Part shown: positions 27,845 through 37,062 of the stretch, piece after piece | Layout of the letters: each line of letters starts with the position of its first letter | Position numbering within the stretch: position 1 is the first letter of the stretch | DNA from: Acinetobacter sp. XS-4 | GTDB lineage: Bacteria > Pseudomonadota > Gammaproteobacteria > Pseudomonadales > Moraxellaceae | Direction of reading: 5' to 3' | DNA length: 64,000 nt | Assembly (NCBI RefSeq): GCF_023920705.1 | Contig: NZ_CP094657.1 | Span: 3,782,001 to 3,846,000 of the forward strand | Made by a program: the position numbers and the translations under genes | The notes under the pieces: generated by a model | Seen by the model: only the letters and a program-made list of their open reading frames with translations | Databases searched by the model: none | Told to the model about the DNA's origin: nothing

Positions 27845-28369
27845 TTAATCTTGATAGATCAAGTTTGCTTTATCGATATTGTTGCTGTCGATCTCAAGCA
27901 CGTGCTTCCCATCAACTTCAACCTGAATTTCTTCATTTTCAAGGTCTACTGAGATAAGTTTTGCTTGAAATTTACGACGGTTTTCTACTGCTGCAATCAA
28001 ACGCAAAGCAATTTGTTGTCCAATGTAGCCTTGTAACTGTTCTAGTTGAAAAAACGGACGATCCCAGCCCGGTGAAGAAACTTCTAATGAATACTCACCT
28101 GAAATTGGATCATGAACATCCAGCATTGCGCCAACTTGTTGCGTTACACGCACACAATCTTGTACACCAATACCACGGCCTTGTTCTACTTCGCCATCTT
28201 CATTAAGCACAGGCTCAGCATCTTCACTTACCGCTTTGTCGATATAAATACGTAATAATGAACGTTTGCCTTGTGGGATGAACTCGATTCCCCAAAGGTC
28301 GACACCACATGCTTGTACTGCAGGAACAATTAAGTCATGCAATGCTTGGGATTTATTTGATAATTTCAT
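27845..28369 (-). CDS. rimP: RimP, 30S ribosome maturation factor
   Basis: A 174-residue protein with the RimP motifs [20 protein letters not shown] and [14 protein letters not shown]. It is needed for 30S maturation. It is the first protein gene of the rimP-nusA-infB-rbfA operon. A good sigma70 promoter lies 55-83 bp upstream (28424-28452). Confidence 0.95.
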   Translation of the reverse strand: MKLSNKSQALHDLIVPAVQACGVDLWGIEFIPQGKRSLLRIYIDKAVSEDAEPVLNEDGEVEQGRGIGVQDCVRVTQQVGAMLDVHDPISGEYSLEVSSPGWDRPFFQLEQLQGYIGQQIALRLIAAVENRRKFQAKLISVDLENEEIQVEVDGKHVLEIDSNNIDKANLIYQD

Positions 28370-28398
28370 TTACTCTCGTCATTCTCGTGCGATTCAAT

Positions 28399-28413
28399 CG
28401 GTTGTTTTAACCG
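28399..28413 (-). promoter_or_regulatory. Small hairpin in the rimP leader
   Basis: CGGTT / AACCG stem with a 5-base loop, located in the predicted 5' untranslated region about 30 bases before rimP. There is no T run, so it is not a terminator. Any regulatory role is unproven. Confidence 0.35.
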
Positions 28414-28423
28414 ACACAGACCT

Positions 28424-28452
28424 ACTATAGTGAAGCATGACTATTTGACCAA
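28424..28452 (-). promoter_or_regulatory. Promoter of rimP-nusA-infB-rbfA
   Basis: On the minus strand TTGGTC, a 17-base spacer and TATAGT. The -35 and -10 both match the sigma70 consensus in four or five positions. The expected start of RNA is near 28417, giving a leader of about 48 bases. Confidence 0.7.
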
Positions 28453-28491
28453 TTGATGTCGAAACTACACGATAGCGATACGATAACCAAT

Positions 28492-28512
28492 AAAAAAGGG
28501 CGTTAATCGCCC
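28492..28512 (-). terminator. Second terminator after the tRNA cluster
   Basis: Read on the minus strand: GGGCG, loop ATTAA, CGCCC, then TTTTTT. It lies between the tRNA genes and the rimP promoter and insulates the two. Confidence 0.85.
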
Positions 28513-28545
28513 CTATGTAGCACAGAAAACAATAATCCACTGTGC

Positions 28546-28570
28546 AAAAAGGCCCACTTGTCTGTGAGCC
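28546..28570 (-). terminator. First terminator after the tRNA cluster
   Basis: Read on the minus strand: GGCTCAC, loop AGACAA, GTGGGCC (one G-U pair), then TTTTT. It starts 15 bases after the 3' end of the last initiator tRNA. Confidence 0.85.
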
Positions 28571-28584
28571 TCTTTTAAGAAACT

Positions 28585-28661
<77 letters not shown>

Positions 28662-28674
28662 TCAACGTGCAAAA

Positions 28675-28702
28675 ATTATATACAAGTATCAAATAAAGTC
28701 AA
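28675..28702 (-). promoter_or_regulatory. Strong promoter of initiator tRNA copy 1
   Basis: On the minus strand TTGACT, a 16-base spacer and perfect TATAAT. The -10 box ends 14 bases before the tRNA 5' end, so transcription should start within about seven bases of it. Confidence 0.85.
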
Positions 28703-28749
28703 TGTAAACTTTCTAGATACTGTCTGATTAAGTTGCACCTTAATCAAAT

Positions 28750-28826
<77 letters not shown>

Positions 28827-28867
28827 ACAAAAACAAACCACTTGCACTCAACTTTCTGGTTAAAAGC

Positions 28868-28952
28868 TGGTGCGGAAGGGGGGACTTGAACCCCCACGCC
28901 CGAAGGCACTACCACCTCAAGGTAGCGTGTCTACCAATTCCACCACCACCGC
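28868..28952 (-). tRNA. tRNA-Leu (GAG)
   Basis: An 85-nt class II tRNA with encoded CCA. The anticodon arm is CTACC TTGAGGT GGTAG, giving anticodon GAG. The long variable arm TGCCTTCGGGCG is typical of tRNA-Leu. It sits 56 bp after secG, the same order as secG-leuU in E. coli. A TAGAAT box lies upstream on the minus strand but lacks a good -35. Confidence 0.97.
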
Positions 28953-29008
28953 AGCTTGTGGGACGCATTCTAGTGCTTCCAACCACAAAAGGAAAGCCCT
29001 ATTTCGAA

Positions 29009-29338
29009 TTATTGACTCGTTTTTGGTGCAGTTGGTGAAGTTTCAGGCAATGTAGCTGGTGTTGGCGCAGTAGTTTGTACAGTTTTCAAACTATAAGCCT
29101 CTGTAGTTTGCTTTTTCGCAAAAACAGCTAAGGTTAAACTAGTCACAAAAAACAAAGCTGTTAAAACAGCAGTAAGGCGAGTAAGGAAATTAGCTGAACC
29201 CGATGCACCAAATACAGTTGCTGCTCCACCGCCACCAAAAGAGGCACCAGCATCCGCACCTTTACCGTGTTGCACTAGAATCAAGCCAATCATCAGTACC
29301 GCTAAAATAATATGTACGATCAGTACAAAAGAGTGCAT
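29009..29338 (-). CDS. secG: SecG, protein translocase subunit
   Basis: A 109-residue protein with two membrane helices, MHSFVLIVHIILAVLMIGLI at the start and LTAVLTALFFVTSLTLAVF in the middle. Between them is the conserved VQHGKGADAGASFGGGGA loop. The C-terminal 35 residues are a Thr/Pro/Ala-rich tail. SecG joins SecYE to ease protein export. It is 12 bp after tpiA and upstream of tRNA-Leu. Confidence 0.95.
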   Translation of the reverse strand: MHSFVLIVHIILAVLMIGLILVQHGKGADAGASFGGGGAATVFGASGSANFLTRLTAVLTALFFVTSLTLAVFAKKQTTEAYSLKTVQTTAPTPATLPETSPTAPKTSQ

Positions 29339-29350
29339 ACCCTATCCTCG

Positions 29351-30145
29351 TTATTTACTTTGTGCAAAGGCTTGTACGATTTGATAAAAAGATGCTGCAT
29401 TTAATGAAGCACCTCCGACCAACGCGCCATTAATATCTGGACATGCTGCCAACTCGACTGCATTTTCAGCTTTTACACTACCGCCATATAAAATCGCAAT
29501 GTCTGGACCCGCAGAGGTAATCTGACTTAAACCTTCACGGATTTTAGCATGCATTGCCTGTGCATCTTGTGGTGAAGCAGTTTTACCTGTACCAATTGCC
29601 CAGATTGGCTCATAAGCAATTACAATTTGCTTTTGCCATTGCTCTGCGGTCACGATAGGAGCTATATCACAGATTTGTTGCAATACAACCTGCTCTGCTA
29701 AATCTTGCTCACGCTGTTCGAGACTTTCCCCCACACAATAAATGACAGTTAAGCCTGCATTTAAAGAGTTTTGGAGTTTAGCCTTCAAAATTTCAACGTT
29801 ATCGCCTAGTAAATCACGGCGTTCAGAGTGACCCACCAATACAAAATTAATTTGGCTATCTTTTAATAATTCTGCACTGACTTCACCCGTATAGGCGCCT
29901 GTACCTGCTACACGCGATACATCTTGTGCAACTGTATATACTGTTTTTGCAGCATCTTGCAATTGTGTTTGTACCATTGCAAGTGCAATAGAAACTGGAG
30001 CAACTCCGACATGGCAGCTTTCATCTGCAATTTCGTTTTGTTGCAATAGTTGTTTAAATTCTTCTATAAGTTGTTTGGCATTGGCACGCATTGGGTTCAT
30101 TTTCCAGTTGCCAACTACCCAAGGCGTAATCGTCGAACCCGACAT
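29351..30145 (-). CDS. tpiA: Triosephosphate isomerase
   Basis: A 264-residue TIM barrel. I chose the ATG at 30145 ([17 protein letters not shown]) because AAGGTGA lies just before it; the frame continues to a GTG three codons upstream. Active-site features are NWKMN (Lys), GHSERRDL (His), [13 protein letters not shown] (Glu) and the phosphate-binding [12 protein letters not shown] and [10 protein letters not shown]. It interconverts dihydroxyacetone phosphate and glyceraldehyde 3-phosphate. It is divergent from pilB. Confidence 0.96.
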   Translation of the reverse strand: MSGSTITPWVVGNWKMNPMRANAKQLIEEFKQLLQQNEIADESCHVGVAPVSIALAMVQTQLQDAAKTVYTVAQDVSRVAGTGAYTGEVSAELLKDSQINFVLVGHSERRDLLGDNVEILKAKLQNSLNAGLTVIYCVGESLEQREQDLAEQVVLQQICDIAPIVTAEQWQKQIVIAYEPIWAIGTGKTASPQDAQAMHAKIREGLSQITSAGPDIAILYGGSVKAENAVELAACPDINGALVGGASLNAASFYQIVQAFAQSK

Positions 30146-30436
30146 ACGGCTCACCTTTCATCAAAAATGCAGCACATTCTACACGCATTTCTACAAATTT
30201 CAGATACTTTTCTTTAACAGGATTGCTCATATCTTTTCTACTATTTGAAAACAGTAATAAAACTTTATTGAGTTAACAGCTCTGCCTTTTAAAAATTAAT
30301 GAATAAAAACTTCGACTGGTTCAAGCTTTGATAATCGGATCAAGACAAGAGCATCATTTTCTCAGGTAGTAATTTTAGATAACAAAAGTATAATTTTTTA
30401 TATACCAATTATAAACATATGAGCACAGGTAGGCAG

Positions 30437-32149
30437 ATGTCAGTCATACATACATCTCCAAAATTTTCGGGGTTTTTTCGACGATTAGTCGAAGAAAAAC
30501 ATGTGTCGGCAGCGACCATGCAAGCAGCATTAGATGCAGCAAAAAGAGCTAAACAGGATACAGTTGCGTACCTGATTGAAGAGGTTCATCTCTCCCCTTC
30601 TTTATTAGCTGAAACAATTTCTATTGAATTTGCTGAACCATATTTTGATCTGGATGTTTACGATACCAGCCAGATTCCTAAAGATTTGGTCGATCAGAAA
30701 CTGATTTTAAAACATCGGGTCTTGCCTCTCGTACAAAGAGGACAGATTTTATATGTTGCAACCAGTAACCCCAGCAATATAGAAGCTATTGATGCTATTC
30801 GCTTCAACAGCAAGCTTATGGTTGAACCCGTTATTGTCGAGCACCATAAACTTGAGAAAATTCTGACGCAGCAATTTACTGAAGAAAGTAGTTTCGAGTT
30901 TAGCGATGAAGAATTTGATCTTGATGTAGATCTTGATACCTCAACCGCTCCAGAAGAGGATGAGGATACTCCACAAGGCGATGAAGCACCTATTGTTAAA
31001 TATGTTAACAAGTTATTAATAGATGCGATTCGTATGGGAGCTTCTGATTTACATTTCGAACCCTATGAAAAATCCTATCGGGTCCGCTATCGGGTGGATG
31101 GCGTTTTGCGTCAAATTGCAAATCCACCTCTGCAACTGGCGAATCGTTTGGCTTCACGCTTGAAAGTAATGTCTCAAATGGACATTTCCGAAAAGCGTGT
31201 TCCTCAAGATGGTCGTATCAAACTCAAGCTATCGAAATCTAAAGCAATTGATTTTCGTGTGAACTCTCTTCCGACCTTATTTGGTGAGAAGCTAGTTCTA
31301 CGTATTCTCGATCCATCGAGTGCCATGCTGGGAATTGATGCTTTAGGATATGAAGAAGAGCAAAAAGCGCTTTTCATGGAAGCATTAGATAAGCCTCAAG
31401 GTATGCTTTTAATTACTGGCCCAACAGGTTCTGGTAAAACAGTATCTTTATATACGGGCCTCAATATTTTAAATACTGAAAGTTCCAATATTTCTACTGC
31501 CGAAGATCCAGTCGAAATTAACCTTGAAGGCATTAATCAGGTTAACGTGAACCCTAAGGTAGGTCTGACTTTTTCAGCTGCACTTAAGTCATTTTTACGT
31601 CAGGACCCTGACATTATTATGGTCGGTGAGATTCGTGATTTAGAAACAGCTGAAATCGCGATTAAAGCTGCTCAGACAGGTCATATGGTGATGTCTACAC
31701 TACATACCAACAGTGCCCCTGAAACACTGACTCGTCTACGCAATATGGGGGTTCCGTCTTTCAATATTGCGACATCGGTCAATCTGGTTATTGCTCAGCG
31801 TTTGGCACGTCGGTTATGTCCACAATGTAAAGTGCCTACTGATGTCCCTAAACAAAGCCTATTAGAAATGGGTTTTACCGAACAAGATCTAGCTAATCCC
31901 GATTTTCAAGTTTTTCAACCAGTCGGTTGTCCAGAATGTCGTGAGGGTTACAAAGGTCGAGTTGGTATTTATGAAGTAATGAAAGTCACACCTGAGATTT
32001 CCAAGATTATTATGGAAGATGGCAATGCTTTAGAAATCGCTGCTGCTTCTGAAAAATTGGGGTTTAGTAATCTACGTCGCTCAGGTTTAAAGAAAGTTAT
32101 GCAAGGTGTTACTTCTTTACAAGAAGTCAACCGCGTGACCAGTGAATAA
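30437..32149 (+). CDS. pilB: PilB, type IV pilus extension ATPase
   Basis: A 570-residue secretion ATPase from the ATG at 30437 (MSVIHTSPKFSG), which has AGGTAGG immediately upstream; an ATG six codons earlier (30419) is also possible. It has an N-terminal MshEN domain, Walker A GPTGSGKTVSLY, Asp box GEIRDLETAEIA, His box HMVMSTLHTNSAPETLTRL and a four-cysteine zinc site CPQC/CPEC near residue 460-500. It powers pilus extension for twitching and DNA uptake. A TATAAT box is present at 30389-30394. It is the first gene of pilB-pilC-pilD-coaE. Confidence 0.96.
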   Translation: MSVIHTSPKFSGFFRRLVEEKHVSAATMQAALDAAKRAKQDTVAYLIEEVHLSPSLLAETISIEFAEPYFDLDVYDTSQIPKDLVDQKLILKHRVLPLVQRGQILYVATSNPSNIEAIDAIRFNSKLMVEPVIVEHHKLEKILTQQFTEESSFEFSDEEFDLDVDLDTSTAPEEDEDTPQGDEAPIVKYVNKLLIDAIRMGASDLHFEPYEKSYRVRYRVDGVLRQIANPPLQLANRLASRLKVMSQMDISEKRVPQDGRIKLKLSKSKAIDFRVNSLPTLFGEKLVLRILDPSSAMLGIDALGYEEEQKALFMEALDKPQGMLLITGPTGSGKTVSLYTGLNILNTESSNISTAEDPVEINLEGINQVNVNPKVGLTFSAALKSFLRQDPDIIMVGEIRDLETAEIAIKAAQTGHMVMSTLHTNSAPETLTRLRNMGVPSFNIATSVNLVIAQRLARRLCPQCKVPTDVPKQSLLEMGFTEQDLANPDFQVFQPVGCPECREGYKGRVGIYEVMKVTPEISKIIMEDGNALEIAAASEKLGFSNLRRSGLKKVMQGVTSLQEVNRVTSE

Positions 32150-32176
32150 AAGACAATTTAAAATAAGGATAATGTC

Positions 32177-33403
32177 ATGACTGTCAAGAAGGCACAATTG
32201 ATGCCGACTTTTGCTTATGAAGGGGTTGACCGTAAAGGCGTAAAAATTAAGGGAGAGCTTCCGGCTAAAAATATGGCTTTAGCCAAAGTCACCCTACGCA
32301 AACAAGGTGTAACTGTCCGTAATATTCGGGAAAAGCGTAAAAATATTCTTGAAGGTATATTCAAGAAAAAGGTATCGACGCTCGATATTACGATCTTCAC
32401 CCGACAACTTGCAACCATGATGAAAGCTGGTGTTCCACTGGTACAAGGCTTTGAAATTGTAGCTGAAGGTTTAGAAAACCCAGCTATGCGCGAAGTGGTA
32501 CTCGGCATTAAAGGTGAAGTTGAAGGTGGTAGTACTTTTGCCTCAGCTTTAAGAAAGTATCCTCAGCACTTCGACAAACTGTTTTGCTCTCTTGTAGAGT
32601 CTGGCGAACAGTCTGGTGCGCTTGAAACCATGCTGGACCGCGTGGCAATTTACAAGGAAAAAAGTGAATTGCTTAAGCAGAAAATTAAGAAAGCTATGAA
32701 ATATCCAGCAACGGTTATTGTGGTTGCTGTGGTTGTTACTATTATTTTGATGGTTAAAGTAGTTCCCGTCTTCCAAGACCTATTTTCTTCATTTGGTGCA
32801 GATTTGCCTGCCTTTACGCAAATGGTCGTAAATATGTCGAAATGGATGCAGGAATACTGGTTCATTCTGATTATTGTGATCGGTGCAATCATTGCCGCAT
32901 TTCTAGAAGCTAAAAAGCGTAGTAAAAAATTCCGTGATGGTTTAGACAAACTTGCCCTGAAACTACCTATCTTTGGTGATCTGGTTTATAAGGCGATTAT
33001 TGCCCGCTATAGCCGTACTTTAGCAACCACTTTTGCAGCAGGTGTCCCACTCATTGATGCACTTGAATCAACTGCTGGTGCAACCAACAATGTCATTTAC
33101 GAACAAGCTGTAATGAAAATTCGTGAAGATGTTGCTACCGGTCAACAACTCCAATTTGCGATGCGCGTTTCAAATCGTTTTCCATCTATGGCTATACAAA
33201 TGGTCGCAATTGGTGAAGAATCTGGTGCACTAGACAGTATGCTCGATAAAGTTGCAACGTACTATGAAAATGAAGTTGATAATGCCGTTGATGGCTTAAC
33301 TTCAATGATGGAACCTTTAATTATGGCAATTTTAGGGGTACTTGTAGGCGGTCTGGTGATTGCTATGTATCTTCCAATTTTCCAAATGGGTTCAGTTGTA
33401 TAA
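32177..33403 (+). CDS. pilC: PilC, type IV pilus inner-membrane platform protein
   Basis: A 408-residue GspF/PilC protein with two repeated cytoplasmic domains, FTRQLATMMKAGVPLVQGFEI near 75 and YSRTLATTFAAGVPLIDALE near 280, and three membrane helices (near 175, 225 and 385). It couples PilB to pilus growth. AAGGA precedes the ATG. The stop overlaps the pilD start by one base. Confidence 0.96.
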   Translation: MTVKKAQLMPTFAYEGVDRKGVKIKGELPAKNMALAKVTLRKQGVTVRNIREKRKNILEGIFKKKVSTLDITIFTRQLATMMKAGVPLVQGFEIVAEGLENPAMREVVLGIKGEVEGGSTFASALRKYPQHFDKLFCSLVESGEQSGALETMLDRVAIYKEKSELLKQKIKKAMKYPATVIVVAVVVTIILMVKVVPVFQDLFSSFGADLPAFTQMVVNMSKWMQEYWFILIIVIGAIIAAFLEAKKRSKKFRDGLDKLALKLPIFGDLVYKAIIARYSRTLATTFAAGVPLIDALESTAGATNNVIYEQAVMKIREDVATGQQLQFAMRVSNRFPSMAIQMVAIGEESGALDSMLDKVATYYENEVDNAVDGLTSMMEPLIMAILGVLVGGLVIAMYLPIFQMGSVV

Positions 33404-34263
33404 TGCAAGAAATCATTGCTTATTTTATTCAAAACTTAACTGCACTTTATATTGCAGTTGCATTATTGAGCCTGTGTATTGGTAGCTTTCTTAATGTGGT
33501 GATTTATCGCACCCCCAAAATGATGGAACAAGATTGGCAGCAAGAATGTCAAATGCTACTCGATCCTGAGCAACCCATTATTGATCATGAAAAACTGACA
33601 TTAAGTAAGCCTGCTTCATCATGCCCAGAGTGCCATCAACCCATCCGTTGGTATCAAAATATTCCTGTTATCAGTTGGTTGGTTTTAAAAGGTAAATGTG
33701 GTCATTGCCAGCATCCTATTAGCATTCGTTATCCAGCGATTGAACTATTAACAATGGTATGTTCACTGATTGTGGTCATGGTATTTGGCCCAACCATACA
33801 AATGCTGTTGGGGCTAGTCCTGACCTGGGTCCTGATTGCCCTCACCTTTATAGACTTTGATACTCAGCTGCTACCCGACCGTTTTACCCTACCTTTAGCT
33901 GCGCTTGGTTTAGGCATTAACACCTTTAATATTTACACCTCACCCACTTCAGCCATTTGGGGTTATCTCATTGGTTTTTTATGTCTTTGGATTGTGTATT
34001 ACTTATTTAAAGTGATTACAGGCAAAGAAGGCATGGGCTACGGCGACTTTAAATTGCTTGCCGCATTAGGCGCGTGGATGGGGCCATTGATGCTGCCATT
34101 AATTGTGTTATTGTCATCTTTACTAGGTGCAATTATTGGCATCATTTTATTAAAATTACGCAATGATAATCAGCCCTTTGCCTTTGGGCCCTACATTGCC
34201 ATTGCGGGTTGGGTTGCCTTTTTATGGGGTGACCAGATTATGAAAATCTATTTGGGAGGTTAA
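33403..34263 (+). CDS. pilD: PilD, prepilin peptidase and N-methyltransferase
   Basis: A 286-residue inner-membrane aspartyl protease. The cytoplasmic domain has the methylase-linked tetracysteine site CPECHQPIRW and KCGHCQHPISIRYP (residues 72-113). The catalytic Asp residues are in FIDFDTQLLPD and the GxGD-like motif GMGYGDFKLLAALGAW. It cleaves and methylates type IV prepilins and type II pseudopilins. It sits between pilC and coaE (1-bp gap). Confidence 0.96.
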   Translation: MQEIIAYFIQNLTALYIAVALLSLCIGSFLNVVIYRTPKMMEQDWQQECQMLLDPEQPIIDHEKLTLSKPASSCPECHQPIRWYQNIPVISWLVLKGKCGHCQHPISIRYPAIELLTMVCSLIVVMVFGPTIQMLLGLVLTWVLIALTFIDFDTQLLPDRFTLPLAALGLGINTFNIYTSPTSAIWGYLIGFLCLWIVYYLFKVITGKEGMGYGDFKLLAALGAWMGPLMLPLIVLLSSLLGAIIGIILLKLRNDNQPFAFGPYIAIAGWVAFLWGDQIMKIYLGG

Positions 34264-34264
34264 G

Positions 34265-34861
34265 ATGGCTTTTATTCTGGGAGTCACAGGTGGAATTGGT
34301 AGCGGAAAATCTGCTGCAACACAATGGTTTGAGTCCCAAGGAATACAAGTCGTCGATGCCGATATTGTTGCTCGCGAAGTGGTCGAAAAAGGCCAACCTG
34401 CCCTTCAAAAAATCCAAAAAACTTTTGGAGACTGGGTACTTCAAGCAGACGGAAGTTTAGACCGCCGTGCCCTACGCGAGCATATTTTTCAAAACCCTGA
34501 AGCAAGACAAACACTTGAGCAAATTACGCATCCAGCCATTCGTCAATCTATTATTCAACAATTACAAAATCCGCGTAGTGCCTACGTGATTTTGGTTTCC
34601 CCATTACTTTTTGAAACCAACCAGCATCAACTGGTTAATCACACATTATTAGTTGATGCGAGTGAACAAACTCAAATTCAGCGTGCCAGCCAGCGCGATG
34701 GGCAAAACCAAGAACAAATTCAGAAAATTATTGCAGCGCAAATGCCACGCGAGCGTAAACGCCAACTTGCCAATGACATTGTGTTTAATGATGGATTACT
34801 CGAACATTTACATCAACAATTAGAGCCGTTACATCAAAGTTATTTGAAGCGCACAAATTAA
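34265..34861 (+). CDS. coaE: Dephospho-CoA kinase
   Basis: A 198-residue P-loop kinase with GVTGGIGSGKSAATQWF at residues 7-23, the substrate motif DADIVAREVV and the lid QRASQRDGQNQEQ. It does the last step of coenzyme A synthesis. As in Pseudomonas and others it follows pilD. Its stop codon overlaps the stop of the convergent exporter gene. Confidence 0.96.
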   Translation: MAFILGVTGGIGSGKSAATQWFESQGIQVVDADIVAREVVEKGQPALQKIQKTFGDWVLQADGSLDRRALREHIFQNPEARQTLEQITHPAIRQSIIQQLQNPRSAYVILVSPLLFETNQHQLVNHTLLVDASEQTQIQRASQRDGQNQEQIQKIIAAQMPRERKRQLANDIVFNDGLLEHLHQQLEPLHQSYLKRTN

Positions 34862-35772
34862 TTTGGTTTATTTTGCTGTTTAATTTTTTGTGCCAAGCTA
34901 TCTGGTCGAAACCACCGCCAAGGTTGTAAGGCACCTACTCCCATACCAATCAGGCCCACAATAATCGATGGGCTTAATGACTCACCAAGTAAAGGTACAG
35001 CCAATATTGCAGCAATAAACGGCGCCAAAGTCACAATACTTCCAGTCTTAAAAGCACCTAAACGCTGAATCGCAGCTACATAAGTCAAAGTGGCAATAAT
35101 AACGACAAATACGCCATGAAAAATGCCTTGTATCGCTAAATGAACAGGACTAACTTCCATGAAGTGTTTAGGCAAAAATAAAAGATAGATCGGCAAATAA
35201 ATAATCGCAGACCAAATCGCAACACTTGCCATTGAGTGCCATGCAGACAATTTCCACTGTTTAAGTAACACAGTGAAAATACCCCACCAAATTGCACTAA
35301 TAAAAAGGAGTAAATCACCTATTCCAAAAGCAGAGGCATTACCTTGCAGCATCAAAGCGCTCATAAGGGCCAAAGCCGCGATCATGATTGCGAGACTAGC
35401 CCATGTATGTTTATCAAATGGCTGCCTAAATAAAATGTATGCTGCAAATGCAGTACAAATTGGAATACAGCCATTTAAGAAAATTGCAGCGTGCGCAGCT
35501 GGAGCATAGAGAAAAGCGGTATAGACGGTAAGACAATAAATGACTCCGCCAATCAAAGCTAAAATAACCGCATGCTTACTCCATAAAAAAGCGAGATCTT
35601 TTTTATAGATTAAAATAGGCATTAAAATTAGGAAAGCTATAGCGAAGCGTAGTGCAGCAATATCCCAAGCACTGATGTGCCACTGTGCATTTAAACGGGC
35701 AAAAAGCGTAAACCCGCCCCAAATGCACATGGTCACCAATACAAAGAAATAACCTTGCTTACGGGGAGACAT
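34858..35772 (-). CDS. DMT-family (EamA) transporter
   Basis: A 304-residue protein with ten membrane helices formed by two EamA repeats; the start is GYFFVLVTMCIWGGFTLFARL. It is of the drug/metabolite exporter type. The substrate is unknown. It is a single gene convergent with coaE, with stops sharing TTAA, and 35 bp downstream of rlmB on the same strand. Confidence 0.88.
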   Translation of the reverse strand: MSPRKQGYFFVLVTMCIWGGFTLFARLNAQWHISAWDIAALRFAIAFLILMPILIYKKDLAFLWSKHAVILALIGGVIYCLTVYTAFLYAPAAHAAIFLNGCIPICTAFAAYILFRQPFDKHTWASLAIMIAALALMSALMLQGNASAFGIGDLLLFISAIWWGIFTVLLKQWKLSAWHSMASVAIWSAIIYLPIYLLFLPKHFMEVSPVHLAIQGIFHGVFVVIIATLTYVAAIQRLGAFKTGSIVTLAPFIAAILAVPLLGESLSPSIIVGLIGMGVGALQPWRWFRPDSLAQKIKQQNKPN

Positions 35773-35807
35773 ATCAAGATGACTTAAAAACTAGAAAGGC
35801 AGCTAAA

Positions 35808-36557
35808 TTATACCTCAGAACGCTGGCGGCAAGCTTCATAAAGTGCCATACCCGTCGCTACACTGACATTTAGGCTTTGCAGATTTCCTGACATCGGAAT
35901 ATAAACTTTATGATCACACTGCGCCTGTGTAATAGGACGCAAACCAGTATCTTCGGCTCCCATCACAATCACAACTGGACCAGAAAAATCGCATTTTTGC
36001 AGTGGTAATGCGCTTTCATCAAGCATGGTACCAATCACGCGCACATGCGTTGTTTCTTTGAGATGAGCTAATGTACGAGCTAAATTTGTGACTTGAATGA
36101 ATTTAACTTTCTCGGCTCCACCCGCTGCAACTTTACGAGCAGTTGGCGTTAAACTTGCCGCACGATCACGAGGAACAATAACTGCTTGGACACCCATCGC
36201 AGCGGCAGTACGGATACAAGCCCCTAGATTATGTGGGTCTGTCACCTGATCTAATGCCAACAACAAGGCATCTGGAGTTTCACTTAAGATTTGATCAAGA
36301 TCTTGCTCATTCAAGACAGGATGTGGGCGCACTGCGGCTACCACGCCTTGATGAAATGGTAAACCTGCAAGTTTTTCAAGACTATCGCGGCTTGCTTTTT
36401 GTACACTGATTCCAAAAGGCTCTGCCAATTGCAAAATCTTTTGCAAACGCTGATCATCCCGACCTTTTAAAGTAAACAGGGTTAGCACACGCTCTGGCTC
36501 AAGTTCTAGCAATGACTCCACTGAATGAACGCCATAATAATATTCCTGTTTTGCCAT
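35808..36557 (-). CDS. rlmB: RlmB, 23S rRNA (guanosine-2'-O) methyltransferase
   Basis: A 249-residue SpoU/TrmH SPOUT enzyme (MAKQEYYYGVHSVESLLE). The N-terminal substrate domain is followed by motif 1 LDQVTDPHNLGACIRTAAAMG, motif 2 VIVMGAEDTGLRP and motif 3 IPMSGNLQSLNVSVATGMALYE. It methylates G2251 of 23S rRNA. AGAGGT is six bases before the ATG. Confidence 0.94.
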   Translation of the reverse strand: MAKQEYYYGVHSVESLLELEPERVLTLFTLKGRDDQRLQKILQLAEPFGISVQKASRDSLEKLAGLPFHQGVVAAVRPHPVLNEQDLDQILSETPDALLLALDQVTDPHNLGACIRTAAAMGVQAVIVPRDRAASLTPTARKVAAGGAEKVKFIQVTNLARTLAHLKETTHVRVIGTMLDESALPLQKCDFSGPVVIVMGAEDTGLRPITQAQCDHKVYIPMSGNLQSLNVSVATGMALYEACRQRSEV

Positions 36558-36582
36558 GCATGACCTCTAACAACGTTTGAGC

Positions 36583-36622
36583 AAAAAAATAAAAATCCTG
36601 CAAAGCCAACTTCACAGGATTT
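36583..36622 (-). terminator. Terminator after ppnP
   Basis: Minus-strand stem AAATCCTG / CAGGATTT with a 14-base loop, followed by an A/T-rich run. It is between ppnP and rlmB. Confidence 0.7.
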
Positions 36623-36659
36623 CTTTGGGCATAGTGTACCCGATTTGGGCAGGAATTTC

Positions 36660-36986
36660 TTAGCCTTCTAAATGGCACACATAATCGAGTACTTCATCAG
36701 TTTCGATTTTAAAAAGACTGTTGCCTGGCACGTAAAATGATTGGCCCGCACGGAACAACTCACTTTCATTGCTATCTGCAATTGTTACGCGACATTCACC
36801 TGAAATAATTTCCATACGCTCAGGAACATGCGTTTCAAAAGTTAAAGGTTGCTCAGTCGGCAAAATAACACCTAGTGTTTTTTTCGTTCCATCTTCAAAT
36901 TGCACGGTATGGCTGATACATGCTCCACCAAAATAAACGTTTGATTTTTTGATGACCGTTACATGATCAAATTGGTTTGTACTCAT
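36660..36986 (-). CDS. ppnP: PpnP, pyrimidine/purine nucleoside phosphorylase
   Basis: A 108-residue single-domain cupin of the former DUF1255/YaiE family. Signatures are SNVYFGGACISHTVQFEDG, TFETHVPERMEIISGEC and FYVPGNSLFKIE. I chose the ATG at 36986 because GGAG lies seven bases upstream; an ATG two codons earlier is too close to it. PpnP splits many nucleosides with phosphate. Confidence 0.93.
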   Translation of the reverse strand: MSTNQFDHVTVIKKSNVYFGGACISHTVQFEDGTKKTLGVILPTEQPLTFETHVPERMEIISGECRVTIADSNESELFRAGQSFYVPGNSLFKIETDEVLDYVCHLEG

Positions 36987-37062
36987 GCACATTCTCCAGA
37001 TAATGCCATATTTATATAAATTATGATGAATGTAGTTTAATTGTGCCTAAATAACTAATCAA

